A stretch of 64,000 nt of DNA from Acidobacteriota bacterium (GTDB lineage: Bacteria > Acidobacteriota > Vicinamibacteria > Vicinamibacterales > UBA2999). The position numbers and the translations under genes are program-made. The notes under the pieces were generated by a model. That model had not been told where the DNA came from. It saw nothing but the letters and a program-made list of their open reading frames with translations, and searched no databases. The stretch spans positions 248,001 to 312,000 of the forward strand of contig CANKJK010000002.1 of assembly GCA_947482665.1 (NCBI GenBank). Reading direction: 5' to 3'. Position 1 is the first letter of the stretch, and each line of letters starts with the position of its first letter. Positions 42,338-51,564 of this stretch are shown here, piece by piece.

Positions 42338-44008
42338 TTAGCGCGTGAGCTTGCGGTACTTGATGCGATGCGGACGATCCGCCTCGGCACCGAGGCGGCG
42401 CCGGCGGTCGGCCTCATAGTCCTGATAGTTGCCCTCGAACCACACCACCTTGCTGTCGCCCTCGAAGGCAAGCATGTGCGTGGCGATGCGGTCGAGAAAC
42501 CAGCGGTCGTGGCTGATGACCACGGCGCAGCCGGCGTAGTTGACTAGCGCCTCTTCCAGCGCGCGGAGCGTGTCCACGTCGAGGTCGTTGGTCGGTTCGT
42601 CCAGTAGCAGCAGGTTGGACCCCTTGCGAAGGAGCTTCGCCAGATGGACGCGGTTGCGTTCACCGCCCGAGAGCGCCCCGACTTTGCGCTGCTGCGTGGC
42701 ACCCTTGAAGTTGAACCACGATACGTAGGCACGCGACGCGACGGTCCGCTTGCCGACGAGCAGTTCGTCGTTGCCCTCCGAGATCTCCTCCCAGACGGTC
42801 TTGTCGGGATTCAGGCTGTCGCGGCTCTGGTCCACGTACCCCAGCTCGACCGTGTCGCCGAGGCGGAGCGTGCCCTCATCGGGCTGCTCGCTACCAGTGA
42901 TCATGCGGAAGAGCGTCGTCTTGCCCGCGCCGTTCGGACCAATCACGCCGACGATGCCGCCGCGCGGCAACGTGAAGTTCAGGTCCTCAAACAGGAGCTG
43001 GTCGCCGTAGGCCTTCTTCAGCCCACGCGCCTCGACGACGATGTCGCCCAGCCGGGGGCCCGGCGGAATATAGATTTCGACCTGATCGATCTTCTGGGCC
43101 GTGTCCTCGCTGAGGAGCTGCTCGTAGGCGGTCAGACGCGCCTTGCCCTTGGCCTGCCGCGCCCGGGGCGCCATGCGGATCCACTCCAGCTCGCGCTGCA
43201 GCGTCTTCTGCCGCTTGCCTTCGGTCTTCTCTTCCTTGACGAGCCGCTCCTGCTTCTGCTCCAGCCACGACGAGTAGTTCCCCTTCCAGGGAATGCCCTC
43301 ACCGCGGTCCAGTTCCAGAATCCACTCGGCTGCGTTGTCGAGGAAGTACCGGTCGTGCGTCACGGCGACGACGGTGCCTTTGTATTCCTTCAGGAACCGC
43401 TCCAGCCACGCCACCGACTCGGCGTCGAGGTGGTTGGTCGGTTCGTCCAGCAGCAGCAGGTCCGGCGACTGCAGCAGCAGCCGGCACAGCGCGACGCGGC
43501 GGCGTTCACCGCCCGAGAGCGTCGAGACCTCAGCATCCGGCGGCGGGCAGCGGAGCGCGTCCATCGCCAGCTCCAGCTGCGAATCGATCTCCCACGCATT
43601 GGTGGCGTCGATCCGGTCCTGGCACCGGCCCTGCTCCTCCATCACCTTGTCCATCTCTTCGGGTGACAGATCCTCGCCGAGCTTCATGTTGAGCTCGTCG
43701 TAGCGGTCCAGCAGTGCCTTGATGCTGGCCACGCCCTCCTCGACGTTGCCGAGGACGGTCTTGGCCGGGTCCAGCTTCGGCTCCTGGTGGAGCATCCCGA
43801 CGGAGATGCCGTCAGCCGGCCAGGCCTCGCCGACGAAGCTCGTGTCCTCGCCCGCCATGATCTTCAGGAGCGAGCTCTTGCCCGAGCCGTTCAGGCCCAG
43901 GACGCCGATCTTCGCGCCGGGCAGGAAGGACAGCCAGATGTCGTTGAGTACGCGGGTGTCGGGTGGATGAACCTTCCCGAGCCCCTTCATTGTGTAGATG
44001 TATTGCAT
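42338..44008 (-). CDS. ettA: Energy-dependent translational throttle protein EttA (ABC-F)
   Basis: The 556-residue protein has two ABC ATPase domains in one chain and no membrane segments. Walker A motifs are GLNGSGKSS and GPNGAGKTT, signatures LSGGERRRV and LSGGERNRV, with the charged linker ([23 protein letters not shown]) between them. EttA binds the ribosomal E site and gates translation in response to the ADP/ATP ratio. The length and the '[16 protein letters not shown]' start fit EttA specifically. Confidence 0.96.
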   Translation of the reverse strand: MQYIYTMKGLGKVHPPDTRVLNDIWLSFLPGAKIGVLGLNGSGKSSLLKIMAGEDTSFVGEAWPADGISVGMLHQEPKLDPAKTVLGNVEEGVASIKALLDRYDELNMKLGEDLSPEEMDKVMEEQGRCQDRIDATNAWEIDSQLELAMDALRCPPPDAEVSTLSGGERRRVALCRLLLQSPDLLLLDEPTNHLDAESVAWLERFLKEYKGTVVAVTHDRYFLDNAAEWILELDRGEGIPWKGNYSSWLEQKQERLVKEEKTEGKRQKTLQRELEWIRMAPRARQAKGKARLTAYEQLLSEDTAQKIDQVEIYIPPGPRLGDIVVEARGLKKAYGDQLLFEDLNFTLPRGGIVGVIGPNGAGKTTLFRMITGSEQPDEGTLRLGDTVELGYVDQSRDSLNPDKTVWEEISEGNDELLVGKRTVASRAYVSWFNFKGATQQRKVGALSGGERNRVHLAKLLRKGSNLLLLDEPTNDLDVDTLRALEEALVNYAGCAVVISHDRWFLDRIATHMLAFEGDSKVVWFEGNYQDYEADRRRRLGAEADRPHRIKYRKLTR

Positions 44009-44031
44009 GAGCCTCGCCGCAGGAAAACGTC

Positions 44032-44037
44032 AGTATA
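44032..44037 (-). promoter_or_regulatory. Putative -10 box TATACT of ettA
   Basis: TATACT on the minus strand lies 23 bases before the ettA ATG, with a GAGGC ribosome site between. No clear -35 box is seen. Confidence 0.4.
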
Positions 44038-44051
44038 ACGGGCCTCGCTGC

Positions 44052-44057
44052 TATCCT
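44052..44057 (+). promoter_or_regulatory. Extended -10 TGCTATCCT, leaderless-type spacing
   Basis: TGC-TATCCT is followed by 6 bases and then GTG 44064. The nearly identical CTGCTATCCT string stands before the ExeA-like gene (52790). The spacing suggests the pseudopilin mRNA starts at its first codon. Confidence 0.45.
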
Positions 44058-44063
44058 GAGGCC

Positions 44064-45128
44064 GTGGGGACGCACGCGGCCGTGAGTCGACGAACCGCCG
44101 AGGGTGAGCGGGGCTACGCCATGGCCGCGCTCATCGTCGGCATCGCCATCATGGGCGTCATGGCGGCCGTGGCGCTGCCGGTCATCTCGCAGTCCGCCCA
44201 GCGCGACAAGGAAGCGGAACTCGTCTTCCGCGGCGAACAGTACGCGCGGGCCGTCGGCCTCTTCCAGCGAAAAATGGGACCGGGCACCTTGCCGCCAGAC
44301 CTCAAGGTCCTGGTCGACCAGAAGTTCCTCCGAAAGAAATATCTCGACCCGATGACCGGCAAGGATTTCAAACCGATCAGCATGGCCGAGGCGGCGGCTG
44401 CCGGACTCGGCCGTGGAATGGGCGGAGCAGGCCTGCCTGGGCAGGCCCAGCAGCGTCCCGGTGAACGGGCTGGGGCGTTCCAGGGCGCGACCGGGAGCTC
44501 GGGTCTCGGCGGTATTCCGACGGGCCAGGGTGCCGGCGGGAGCTTGCTGCAGGGGGGAGGTCCCCAGGGCGGCGGTCTCCAGGGTGGCGGTCTCCAGGGT
44601 GGCGGCCTCCAGGGTGGCGGCCTCCAGGGTGGCGGACTCCAAGGAGGCGGACTCCAAGGGGGCGGACTCCAAGGGGGCGGACTTCAGGGCGGCGGCCGTC
44701 AGGGCGGCGTCGGTGGCGGACTGCCCGGAGGCGGCGGCCTCCCGGGTGGGCAGGGCGTGCCTGGAGGCCCGGGTCAAACCAGTGCCACCGGGCAGAGTGG
44801 CCTTCCGGCAGGCGGCATCGTGGGCGTGGCCAGCACGAGCCCCCTGGCGTCCCTCCTCCTCTACAACGGCAAGGACCATTACAACCAGTGGGCCTTCGTC
44901 TATAACCCACCGCAGGCGGCAGTCGGGGGTGCGGCGGGCGGCGTGCAAGGTGGAGCGGCCGGAGGGGTCGGGCCTGGAGGCTCCCCAACAGGCGCGGGCG
45001 GAGCACTCCCGCAGGGGCCCGGGTCGCGGGTCGGCTCGCCTGGAGCCCCCGCACAGGGCACCCCGACGCAACGGCCCGGCAGCGGACTGGGATCGGGTGG
45101 CATGGGCAGCGGGTTCCCCCGCCGCTAG
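44064..45128 (+). CDS. Pseudopilin-like protein with GGGLQ repeat domain
   Basis: The 354-residue protein starts with a short leader and a type IV pilin-like helix (ERGYAMAALIVGIAIMGVMAAVALP). The Gly before Tyr is in the prepilin-peptidase position, but the usual Glu5 is Ala. Next is a GspG-like part (FRGEQYARAVGLFQRK, LPPDLKVLVDQKFLRKKYLDPMTG), then a low-complexity Gly/Gln-rich half with ten pentapeptide repeats. A final piece has YNGKDHYNQWAFVYNPP. It is probably a minor pseudopilin of a type II secretion or pilus system. GTG 44064 fits the leaderless promoter; GTG 44082 is an alternative. Confidence 0.85.
   Translation: MGTHAAVSRRTAEGERGYAMAALIVGIAIMGVMAAVALPVISQSAQRDKEAELVFRGEQYARAVGLFQRKMGPGTLPPDLKVLVDQKFLRKKYLDPMTGKDFKPISMAEAAAAGLGRGMGGAGLPGQAQQRPGERAGAFQGATGSSGLGGIPTGQGAGGSLLQGGGPQGGGLQGGGLQGGGLQGGGLQGGGLQGGGLQGGGLQGGGLQGGGRQGGVGGGLPGGGGLPGGQGVPGGPGQTSATGQSGLPAGGIVGVASTSPLASLLLYNGKDHYNQWAFVYNPPQAAVGGAAGGVQGGAAGGVGPGGSPTGAGGALPQGPGSRVGSPGAPAQGTPTQRPGSGLGSGGMGSGFPRR
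44553..44702 (+). repeat. 15-bp tandem repeat, ten copies (GGGxQ)
   Basis: Ten units of 15 bp encode GGGPQ, eight GGGLQ and GGGRQ. Units vary at third positions (CTC/CTT, GGT/GGC/GGA), so the array is not freshly expanded everywhere. It is in frame within the pseudopilin gene, and copy-number change would not break the frame. Confidence 0.9.
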
Positions 45129-45136
45129 TCGCTTCG

Positions 45137-45631
45137 TCAGTCCTCTTCGGGACCCGAGAGAGCCCGGCGCAATGCGTCGCCCAGCGCCTCGGCAGTGAAG
45201 GGTTTGACGAGGTAGCCCACCACCCCAGGCTGCAGCGTGATGTGCGGGTCCAGTTCCTCAACGCCAGTCACGATGAGCATCGGCAGCGACGGCCAGCGGG
45301 CATGGGCCTGCTCGATGAGCCATCCGCCATCGCGCCCGGGCATGCGGATGTCCACCATCACCAGATCCATCCGCCGCCTGCGCAGGACGCGAAGGGCCTC
45401 CTCGGCGTAGGAGGCCGAGTACGGGCGGTAACCCAACGCGGCCACATAGCGGGCGAGCATCTCGCGGACAGGGCGTTCGTCGTCGACAATCAGGATCTTC
45501 AGCGGCTCCGCCGTGCTGCGGGTCCAGCCACCGGGGGTTCGTGCCGCTTTCAGTGCGCCCTCGGCGAGGTGCGCGCGACGCCATGCGTCATCTGCGTCAC
45601 CACTCGACTGCGGCATCTCGTCCGGTCTCAT
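45137..45631 (-). CDS. Single-domain response regulator
   Basis: The protein has 164 residues: an N-terminal extension of about 40 residues without clear structure, then one receiver domain with IVDDE, the phosphoacceptor in MVDIRMP, and YLVKPF. There is no output domain. GGAGAGC precedes ATG 45631; the frame also opens at a TTG (45664) overlapping the upstream stop. It is the downstream partner of the MASE1 sensor gene. Confidence 0.88.
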   Translation of the reverse strand: MRPDEMPQSSGDADDAWRRAHLAEGALKAARTPGGWTRSTAEPLKILIVDDERPVREMLARYVAALGYRPYSASYAEEALRVLRRRRMDLVMVDIRMPGRDGGWLIEQAHARWPSLPMLIVTGVEELDPHITLQPGVVGYLVKPFTAEALGDALRRALSGPEED

Positions 45632-45660
45632 GTCCTGCTCTCCTGAGTCATCGGCCCCGC

Positions 45661-46818
45661 TCAATTGCGAGCGTCGCCGGGCGTCGGCCCCAGATCATGT
45701 TCGTGCTTCTGCACACAGGTCGGGCAGATTCCATGGCTGAAGGTGGCGGCGCTGTTCGCCTCCACGTAGGTCTCGATCCGCTGCCAGGAGCCGGCGTCAT
45801 CCCGAATCCGGTGGCACCAGGCGCAGATCGGGATTAATCCCTGCAGCACACGCAGTTCGGTCAGTGCCGACTGGAGCTTCTCCACCAGGTCGGCGCGCTC
45901 CTGGAGTGCCTTCCGGCGCTCGTCGACAAGACTGCCAAGCAGCATAAATGACAGTCCGGCCATGCTGGCCGTGCCTTGAGCCCGGCGAATCCAGTTCACC
46001 GGCAACGTCTCCGGCAGGGCCAACGGCCCCTGCCCGTGTGCCGTATGCCAGACGCCGATGGCGGCGACGATCAGGAGTCCCGCCGAGGCGCCGGCCGCAC
46101 CAAAGCGGATGCTCGCCCACAGGAACACGGGCAGGATGAACGCCGGCGTCAGGATCTGCTGGGGAAGGCGCTCGCCGAACACCCCCTCGGCCAGCACCGC
46201 GGCGACGACAAGCATCCCCGTGAACTCAAGGATCGCGTGCGTCCTGCGGTCCACGACGTCGCCCCGCCAACCGCCAGCCACGGCGAAACTGATGGGTGTG
46301 GCCAGCAACAGACCGATGGCGTCAGCCGCCCACCACGCGGGCCAGGCGGAGAGGCTCGGCACCGAGGGCGCGACCACTGCCAGCCACGCCGTCGCCGCTG
46401 ACGCCCCGAGTACCGACGCGCCCATGACCGTCGCGACCAGCAGGACGATGTTTCGGGTGACGCCGAGTGAGGACACCTCGCCAAAGGCGCGGCGCAGCAT
46501 GAGGGCGGCGCCCCAGACCTCAAGCGCCTGAATCGCACCGACGCCAAGCGCGGCCTCAACCGGCCAGCCCTGACGCCAGACCAGGGCCGCAACCATGGCC
46601 ACGGCTCCCGCGATGAGCACGCCAAGGCGCCGCTCTACGACGAGCAGGCTCGCCAACAGGATGCCTGAAGGGATCCACAGTGTCGGGAGGCGCAGGTCGC
46701 CCACGAGAATGGTGGTCCCGTTCGCGACCTCGGCCGCCACCAGGACGGCCCCAGCCACCGCCAGTGCACCCCACGGGGCGATGCCGGCCCGACGCATGCT
46801 CCCGCGACGCTCAGCCAC
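45661..46818 (-). CDS. MASE1-type membrane sensor with CxxC...SHGICPxC tail
   Basis: The 385-residue protein has eight or more transmembrane helices forming a MASE1-like sensor (IPSGILLASLLVVERR, AWWAADAIGLLLATP and FLWASIRFG are typical). A short coiled coil (VDERRKALQERADLVEKLQSALTEL) follows. It ends in the C-terminal segment LIPICAWCHRIRDD...FSHGICPTC, found on many bacterial signalling proteins and rich in Cys/His, but it lacks a kinase or cyclase domain. The start may be GTG 46818 or ATG 46797. It probably signals to the adjacent receiver protein through a partner kinase (inference). Confidence 0.85.
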   Translation of the reverse strand: MAERRGSMRRAGIAPWGALAVAGAVLVAAEVANGTTILVGDLRLPTLWIPSGILLASLLVVERRLGVLIAGAVAMVAALVWRQGWPVEAALGVGAIQALEVWGAALMLRRAFGEVSSLGVTRNIVLLVATVMGASVLGASAATAWLAVVAPSVPSLSAWPAWWAADAIGLLLATPISFAVAGGWRGDVVDRRTHAILEFTGMLVVAAVLAEGVFGERLPQQILTPAFILPVFLWASIRFGAAGASAGLLIVAAIGVWHTAHGQGPLALPETLPVNWIRRAQGTASMAGLSFMLLGSLVDERRKALQERADLVEKLQSALTELRVLQGLIPICAWCHRIRDDAGSWQRIETYVEANSAATFSHGICPTCVQKHEHDLGPTPGDARN

Positions 46819-46899
46819 GCGGCCCCGCTCTGCGTATCACACGAGCATCATACGTGGGGTGTGCGGCTGTGAGCACCCACGAGGGAGCACACGGGCCCA

Positions 46900-49761
46900 T
46901 CAGGGCGCGGGCAGTAGCGTGACGACGGTATAGCGGTTCTCCGACAGGTACTGCGAGAGCGCAGCTCCCACGTTGGCCACGCTCAGCGACTCCGTGCGGG
47001 CTGCCCGACGCGCGATGGAGGTTGGGTCCCACCCGAGCGTGAGCACGGTCTGGAGCGAGTTCACCCAGTAGGCGTTGGTCCTGACGGCCGTCTCCAACCC
47101 GCGCTTCTCGATCTCCTTCACCTTCTGGATATCGTCCGCGGCCGGGCCCTCCTTCTTGAGCCGGGCCACTTCCGTCAGCACGGCCGCCACCATCTGGTCC
47201 ACGCGATCCGGCGCGCTGCCGAAGACCACCTGCACCATCCCGTACCCCTTCACCGGCTGATTGTCCGAATAGCCCACGTTGACGCCGTAGGTGCCGCCCA
47301 TCTGCTCGCGCAGGATCTCGAGCAGGCGCATCTCCAGCACGCTCGAGGCCGCGCGCAGCCGGTGCATCTCCATCTCATCCAGACCCGTATCGGCGAAGAA
47401 GGAGATCACCGTCTGCGCCTTCGGCTCCTTGCCCTTGCGAACGATCTCCTTGCGCACGTCCTGTGGGAAGTGCAAGCCCGTATTGCCCACGGCGCTGGTG
47501 GCCGTCCCGGTCGAGGGGAGCGATCCGATGTAGCGCGTGACGAGCGGCGTGATCCCCTCCAGGGTGAAGGCGCCGCTGAAGAGGAACGTGAAGTCCGCGG
47601 CGTTGGCGAAGCGCGCGGTGTAGTAGCGCTTCATGAGTGCCGGGTCGAGCGACGGCAGGTCCTCCAGCGTGAGCGGCTTCGCGCTGTAGTGGTCCGAGGT
47701 GTTGACCTCTTCCAGTTTCTCGCTGAAGGCCGCGCCCGGATTCTGCGCACGGTTGGCAAGGGCCGCCTGCAGTTGCGTCTTGAGGAGGGCGAACCCCTGG
47801 TCCGTGAAGTTCGGCGCGGTGAATTGCAGGTACAACAATTGGAACGCCGTCTCAAGGTCCTTCGGTGCGGCCGTTCCGCTAACCCCGTGCGTATTGGTCG
47901 AAATGTAGGACGAGGCCCCCGCCGTCTTGCCGGAGAGCAGCTTCTCCAGTTCGACAGGGGTAAAGCCCCCGACGCCTGACACGTCCGTGAGGTTCATCGC
48001 AAGGTCCGCGCTCTTGTACTCGGCCGGCGTGGCCAGCGAGAGCCCACCCTTGGCGTACGACGTGAACACAACCTGATCGGCCTTGAAGTCGGTTGGCTTC
48101 AACCAGACCTGCGCGCCGTTTGAGAGCGTCAGCACCGTGAATCCCAGTTCAGGGATCGTGCGCGTCGCCGTCACCGTGCCTGGCGTGGGCTGCACAGCCA
48201 TCAACTCCCGGCCGCTGCCACCCTCGGCCCATGCCGTCAGCGTCTTCGCACCGGCGCTGGTGATCGCCTTCGCCAACTCCGCCTGCGCTGGCACCGCCAG
48301 ACCCGGCTTCTGCGGCGTCACCGCCATCACCACCCGGTTCGCTCCACTCAGGAGCTTGCGCACCACGGCGGTGGCCTCCGCCGCCGTGATCTTCGGCACA
48401 AACCGGCGCGCCATCTCGGCCTCACGCTCGATGCCGGGCACCGACTCGCCTTCGAGGAAGTGACGGACGAGCTCGGAGGCGAGTCCGGGACTCTCGGTCG
48501 TGTTGCGTTCATTGAACATCCGCTCGTAGGACGCAAGCACGCGCTTGCGGGCGCGCTCCAGCTCGGCCTCGCCGAACCCGAATCGGCTGGCCCGAGCCGC
48601 CTCCTCGGTAATCGCTGCCAAACCAGACGCGATACCGCCGTCCTTCACGCTGGCCATCAGGACCGAGGCCTGAGTGGAGCGGCCCAGCTGGCTCCTCCCC
48701 GCGTTCGCTCCGAGGAAGGGCGCATCTGGACGCTGGGAGATCTCGGCCAGACGCGCATTGAGCGTCTGAAACGCAAGGTTCTCGACCATCGACCGGCGAT
48801 AGTCACCCACGCGGTCCTGCCGCTCAGCCGGTCCCTTCTCGAAGATCGTGACCGATGACTGTCCGGCTTCCGTGTCGGCCACCACGCTGTAGCGGGGCTC
48901 GCGGTGCGGCGGAATCGGATAGACGCGGGCGGGCGCGGGCACCGGCGCCTTCTTCATGGCCGAGAAGACCGCGATGAGCTGCTTCTCCAGCACCGCCGCA
49001 TCCACGTCGCCCACGATCACCAGCGCCATGCGGTCTGGCCGGTACCATTTCTCGTAGAAGGCGCGGAGCGTCACCGCCGAGGCCGCCTGCAGACTGGCCG
49101 TGGTGCCGATCGGGTCGCGCATCGCGTACTTCGACGCCCCATAGATGGCCGGCGCCTGCTGCTCACGGATGCGCGCGCCGACGCCGCGGCGCTGGCGCCA
49201 CTCTTCGATCACCACGCCGCGCTCCCGGTCCACTTCCTCCTGGGAGATGGTCATGCCGGCGGCGAAGTCCCACATCGCATCGAGACTACGTTCGAGGAAC
49301 CCGGCCTTGTCGGTCGGGGTCTCCAGCATGTAGACGGTTTCGTCGTAGCTCGTGTAGGCGTTCAGGTCCGCCCCGAAGCTCGACCCGATCGACTCCAGGT
49401 ACTTCACCAGTTCGCCGGGCTTGAAGTGCGCCCCGCCGTTGAAGCCCATGTGCTCCAGAAAGTGAGCGTAGCCGCGCTGCGCGTCGGACTCGTCGATGCT
49501 GCCCGCCTGCACTGCCAGCCGCATCGACGCCCGCTTGGCTGGCCGGCTATTGCTGCGGATGAAGTAGGTGAAGCCGTTCGGGAGCGTGCCCGTCCGGATC
49601 GCCGCGTCGAGCGGCAGCTTGGCCGCGAGGTCCGCCGCGGACTGGGCCTGTGCCGCCAGCGCCGGCAGCAGCACGAGGACGGTCACCGCCCCGATGACGC
49701 ATGCGCGCCCTGTCCGGTATGCTGCCCCGATGCAGTTGAAGATTTCGCGAATCGATCCCAC
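46900..49761 (-). CDS. M16-family zinc peptidase (pitrilysin/PqqL-like)
   Basis: The 953-residue secreted protein has a signal peptide and the inverted zinc motif HFLEH (His100, Glu103, His104) in the first of two M16 halves. The second half is the inactive partner. It degrades peptides in the periplasm or outer membrane. GTG 49761 has a GGGAG ribosome site at 8 bases; GTG 49686 is an alternative. With the first start, the gene overlaps the 5' end of the divergent dut gene by 32 bases. Confidence 0.9.
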   Translation of the reverse strand: MGSIREIFNCIGAAYRTGRACVIGAVTVLVLLPALAAQAQSAADLAAKLPLDAAIRTGTLPNGFTYFIRSNSRPAKRASMRLAVQAGSIDESDAQRGYAHFLEHMGFNGGAHFKPGELVKYLESIGSSFGADLNAYTSYDETVYMLETPTDKAGFLERSLDAMWDFAAGMTISQEEVDRERGVVIEEWRQRRGVGARIREQQAPAIYGASKYAMRDPIGTTASLQAASAVTLRAFYEKWYRPDRMALVIVGDVDAAVLEKQLIAVFSAMKKAPVPAPARVYPIPPHREPRYSVVADTEAGQSSVTIFEKGPAERQDRVGDYRRSMVENLAFQTLNARLAEISQRPDAPFLGANAGRSQLGRSTQASVLMASVKDGGIASGLAAITEEAARASRFGFGEAELERARKRVLASYERMFNERNTTESPGLASELVRHFLEGESVPGIEREAEMARRFVPKITAAEATAVVRKLLSGANRVVMAVTPQKPGLAVPAQAELAKAITSAGAKTLTAWAEGGSGRELMAVQPTPGTVTATRTIPELGFTVLTLSNGAQVWLKPTDFKADQVVFTSYAKGGLSLATPAEYKSADLAMNLTDVSGVGGFTPVELEKLLSGKTAGASSYISTNTHGVSGTAAPKDLETAFQLLYLQFTAPNFTDQGFALLKTQLQAALANRAQNPGAAFSEKLEEVNTSDHYSAKPLTLEDLPSLDPALMKRYYTARFANAADFTFLFSGAFTLEGITPLVTRYIGSLPSTGTATSAVGNTGLHFPQDVRKEIVRKGKEPKAQTVISFFADTGLDEMEMHRLRAASSVLEMRLLEILREQMGGTYGVNVGYSDNQPVKGYGMVQVVFGSAPDRVDQMVAAVLTEVARLKKEGPAADDIQKVKEIEKRGLETAVRTNAYWVNSLQTVLTLGWDPTSIARRAARTESLSVANVGAALSQYLSENRYTVVTLLPAP
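49718..49723 (+). promoter_or_regulatory. Putative -10 box TATGCT of dut, leaderless spacing
   Basis: TATGCT is followed by 6 bases (GCCCCG) and the ATG of dut at 49730. It lies inside the 5' coding part of the divergent M16 gene. Confidence 0.4.
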
Positions 49762-50161
49762 GGTGTCACTCCCTGTCTACGGCACTGATGAGGCGTCCGG
49801 CTTCGACCTGGCCGCCTCGGCTGACGTTGTCATTCCACCGCGGGCGATTGCGCTGGTGCCGACCGGGCTCGTGATCGCGGTGCCCTCCGGCTGCTTCCTC
49901 GCCATCTTCGCCCGGAGTAGCACGCCACTCAAGCGCGGACTGATGGTCGCCAATGGCGTCGGCGTCGTCGACCCCGACTACTGCGGTCCGACCGACGAGG
50001 TCCGCATCCAGCTCCTCAACCTGACCGACCAGGAGGTCCGCGTCTCGCGCGGCGACCGCCTGGCCCAGGGCATCATCCTGGCAGCGCCCCGTGTGACCTG
50101 GGACGAGGTGCCGACCATCCGCCAGGAGTCCCGCGGCGGGTTCGGCTCCACCGGCGCCTGA
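49730..50161 (+). CDS. dut: dUTP diphosphatase
   Basis: The 143-residue protein has all five dUTPase motifs: ASGFDLAA, ARSSTPLKRG (here Ser replaces the usual Gly of RSG), NGVGVVDPDYCGPTDEV, RGDRLAQGII and RGGFGSTG. It hydrolyses dUTP to dUMP and diphosphate, keeping uracil out of DNA and supplying thymidylate synthesis. It functions as a trimer. There is no Shine-Dalgarno sequence, and the ATG is placed directly after a -10-like box, so translation may be leaderless. Confidence 0.95.
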   Translation: MQLKISRIDPTVSLPVYGTDEASGFDLAASADVVIPPRAIALVPTGLVIAVPSGCFLAIFARSSTPLKRGLMVANGVGVVDPDYCGPTDEVRIQLLNLTDQEVRVSRGDRLAQGIILAAPRVTWDEVPTIRQESRGGFGSTGA

Positions 50162-50192
50162 ATCCTTAGACGCCAGCCGCACGAGACCGGCC

Positions 50193-51278
50193 GTGCCCAC
50201 CCGCCGCATCCTGCACCTCGACATGGACGCCTTCTATGCGTCGGTCGAGCAGCGCGACGACCCGGCCCTGCGCGGCAAGCCGGTGGCCGTCGGCGGCGAC
50301 GCGGCCCGGCGGGGTGTGGTGGCCGCGGCCAGCTACGAGGCGCGGACCTTCGGTGTGCACTCCGCCATGTCGATGGCGCGGGCGCTGCGGCTCTGTCCCT
50401 CGCTCGTGGTGGTGCGCCCGGACTTTGCCCGCTACAAAGCCGCCTCCGACACGATCTTCGCGCTCTACCGAGCGGTCACGCCGCTGGTCGAACCGCTCTC
50501 GCTCGACGAGGCCTACCTCGACGTGACCGAGAACGCCTGGGCCGAGCCGCTCGGTGTCACGATCGCGAAGCGGCTCAAGATACAGATCCGGGAGGCCACG
50601 GGGCTCTCGGCCTCGGCTGGCGTGGCGCCCAACAAGTTCCTCGCGAAGATCGCGTCAGGCTGGAAGAAGCCGGACGGCCTCACGGTGATTGCGCCGGAAC
50701 GGGTGGAGGCCTTCCTCCAGGGGTTGCCCGTCGACGCGCTGTGGGGCGTGGGGCCGGTCACCGCGGGCAAGCTGAAAGCGGCCGGCATCACGCGCCTGGT
50801 CGACGTCCGCGCCGCCGACCCGGAGGTGCTGCGCGGGGCCGTGGGCAGTTCGGCTGAATGGCTCCACCGCCTCGCGCATGGCCTGGACGATCGACCCGTC
50901 GTGCCCCATCACGCGCCGAAATCCTCGGGGAGCGAGAGCACCTATCCGACGGACCTGACCGACCTCGCCGAGATGACACGCGAAGTGGAGGTCATGGCCC
51001 ACGACGCCGCTGCCTGGCTGGAGAAGAAGGCCCTCTTCGCCAGGACCGTCACCCTGAAGGTCCGCTACGGCGACTTCACAACCGTCACGCGGAGTCACTC
51101 GGACCGCGCGACGCGAGATGCCGGGTCCCTGGCGGCGCGCGCCGCCTCGCTCCTCGCGCGCACCGACGCGGCCACGCGGCCCGTGCGTCTGCTCGGCGTC
51201 AGCGTGCATAATCTGGAGGAGACTGACGTCGAGACATCACGGCCAGACGCACATCCGCGCCTGCCGTGGGACGACTGA
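50193..51278 (+). CDS. dinB: DNA polymerase IV
   Basis: The 361-residue Y-family polymerase has catalytic carboxylates in DMDAFYASVEQ and SLDEAYLDVT, the steric region AASYEARTFGVHSAM, and the little-finger domain (residues 240-350) at its end. It copies past damaged bases and is normally induced by DNA damage; I see no clear LexA box. GTG 50193 begins 32 bases after dut. Confidence 0.94.
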   Translation: MPTRRILHLDMDAFYASVEQRDDPALRGKPVAVGGDAARRGVVAAASYEARTFGVHSAMSMARALRLCPSLVVVRPDFARYKAASDTIFALYRAVTPLVEPLSLDEAYLDVTENAWAEPLGVTIAKRLKIQIREATGLSASAGVAPNKFLAKIASGWKKPDGLTVIAPERVEAFLQGLPVDALWGVGPVTAGKLKAAGITRLVDVRAADPEVLRGAVGSSAEWLHRLAHGLDDRPVVPHHAPKSSGSESTYPTDLTDLAEMTREVEVMAHDAAAWLEKKALFARTVTLKVRYGDFTTVTRSHSDRATRDAGSLAARAASLLARTDAATRPVRLLGVSVHNLEETDVETSRPDAHPRLPWDD

Positions 51279-51290
51279 CGCCCCACCCCG

Positions 51291-51515
51291 ATGCTCAAAG
51301 GATCCCGCACCGCCACGCTGCACCGGCTGCAGCCCATCAGCATTCACGGCCAGCTCTCCTACGACGCGCACTACGCGTTCGTGGACGACCCGGACCAGCC
51401 CCACGTGGCCCGCGTGGGGCCTGAAGCCGTGGAGAACGGCGTCGAGGCGGGCGACCGCGTGCGGCTGGACTTCGTGGTCGGCGTCGTCACCCACATCCAC
51501 CGCCAGGCGGACTGA
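51291..51515 (+). CDS. Small conserved-looking hypothetical protein
   Basis: The 74-residue protein has a compact beta-rich pattern (GQLSYDAHYAFVDDPDQPHVARVGPEAVENGVEAGDRVRLDFVVGVV). It has no Shine-Dalgarno sequence and starts 12 bases after dinB. It is kept because of balanced composition and an OB-like strand pattern; no function is proposed. Confidence 0.6.
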   Translation: MLKGSRTATLHRLQPISIHGQLSYDAHYAFVDDPDQPHVARVGPEAVENGVEAGDRVRLDFVVGVVTHIHRQAD

Positions 51516-51543
51516 CCTCCGCCAGCGCCCCCGCTGCCCGTGT

Positions 51544-51564
51544 CGCCGGCCCTCGGGCCCGGCG
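51544..51564. terminator. Convergent hairpin between the small gene and the cyclophilin gene
   Basis: CGCCGG/CCGGCG with an inner CCC/GGG and one bulged C sits between two convergent stops. It could end both transcripts; there is no U tract. Confidence 0.4.

Noticed and set aside
44553-44702. Possible CRISPR array
   Set aside because: The 15-bp units are contiguous without spacers and encode an in-frame protein repeat.
43812-45071. Minus-strand frame with repeats of LES/LEA-type residues opposite the pseudopilin
   Set aside because: The repeats are only the reverse translation of the GGGLQ-coding tandem repeat; the plus-strand pseudopilin is the supported gene.
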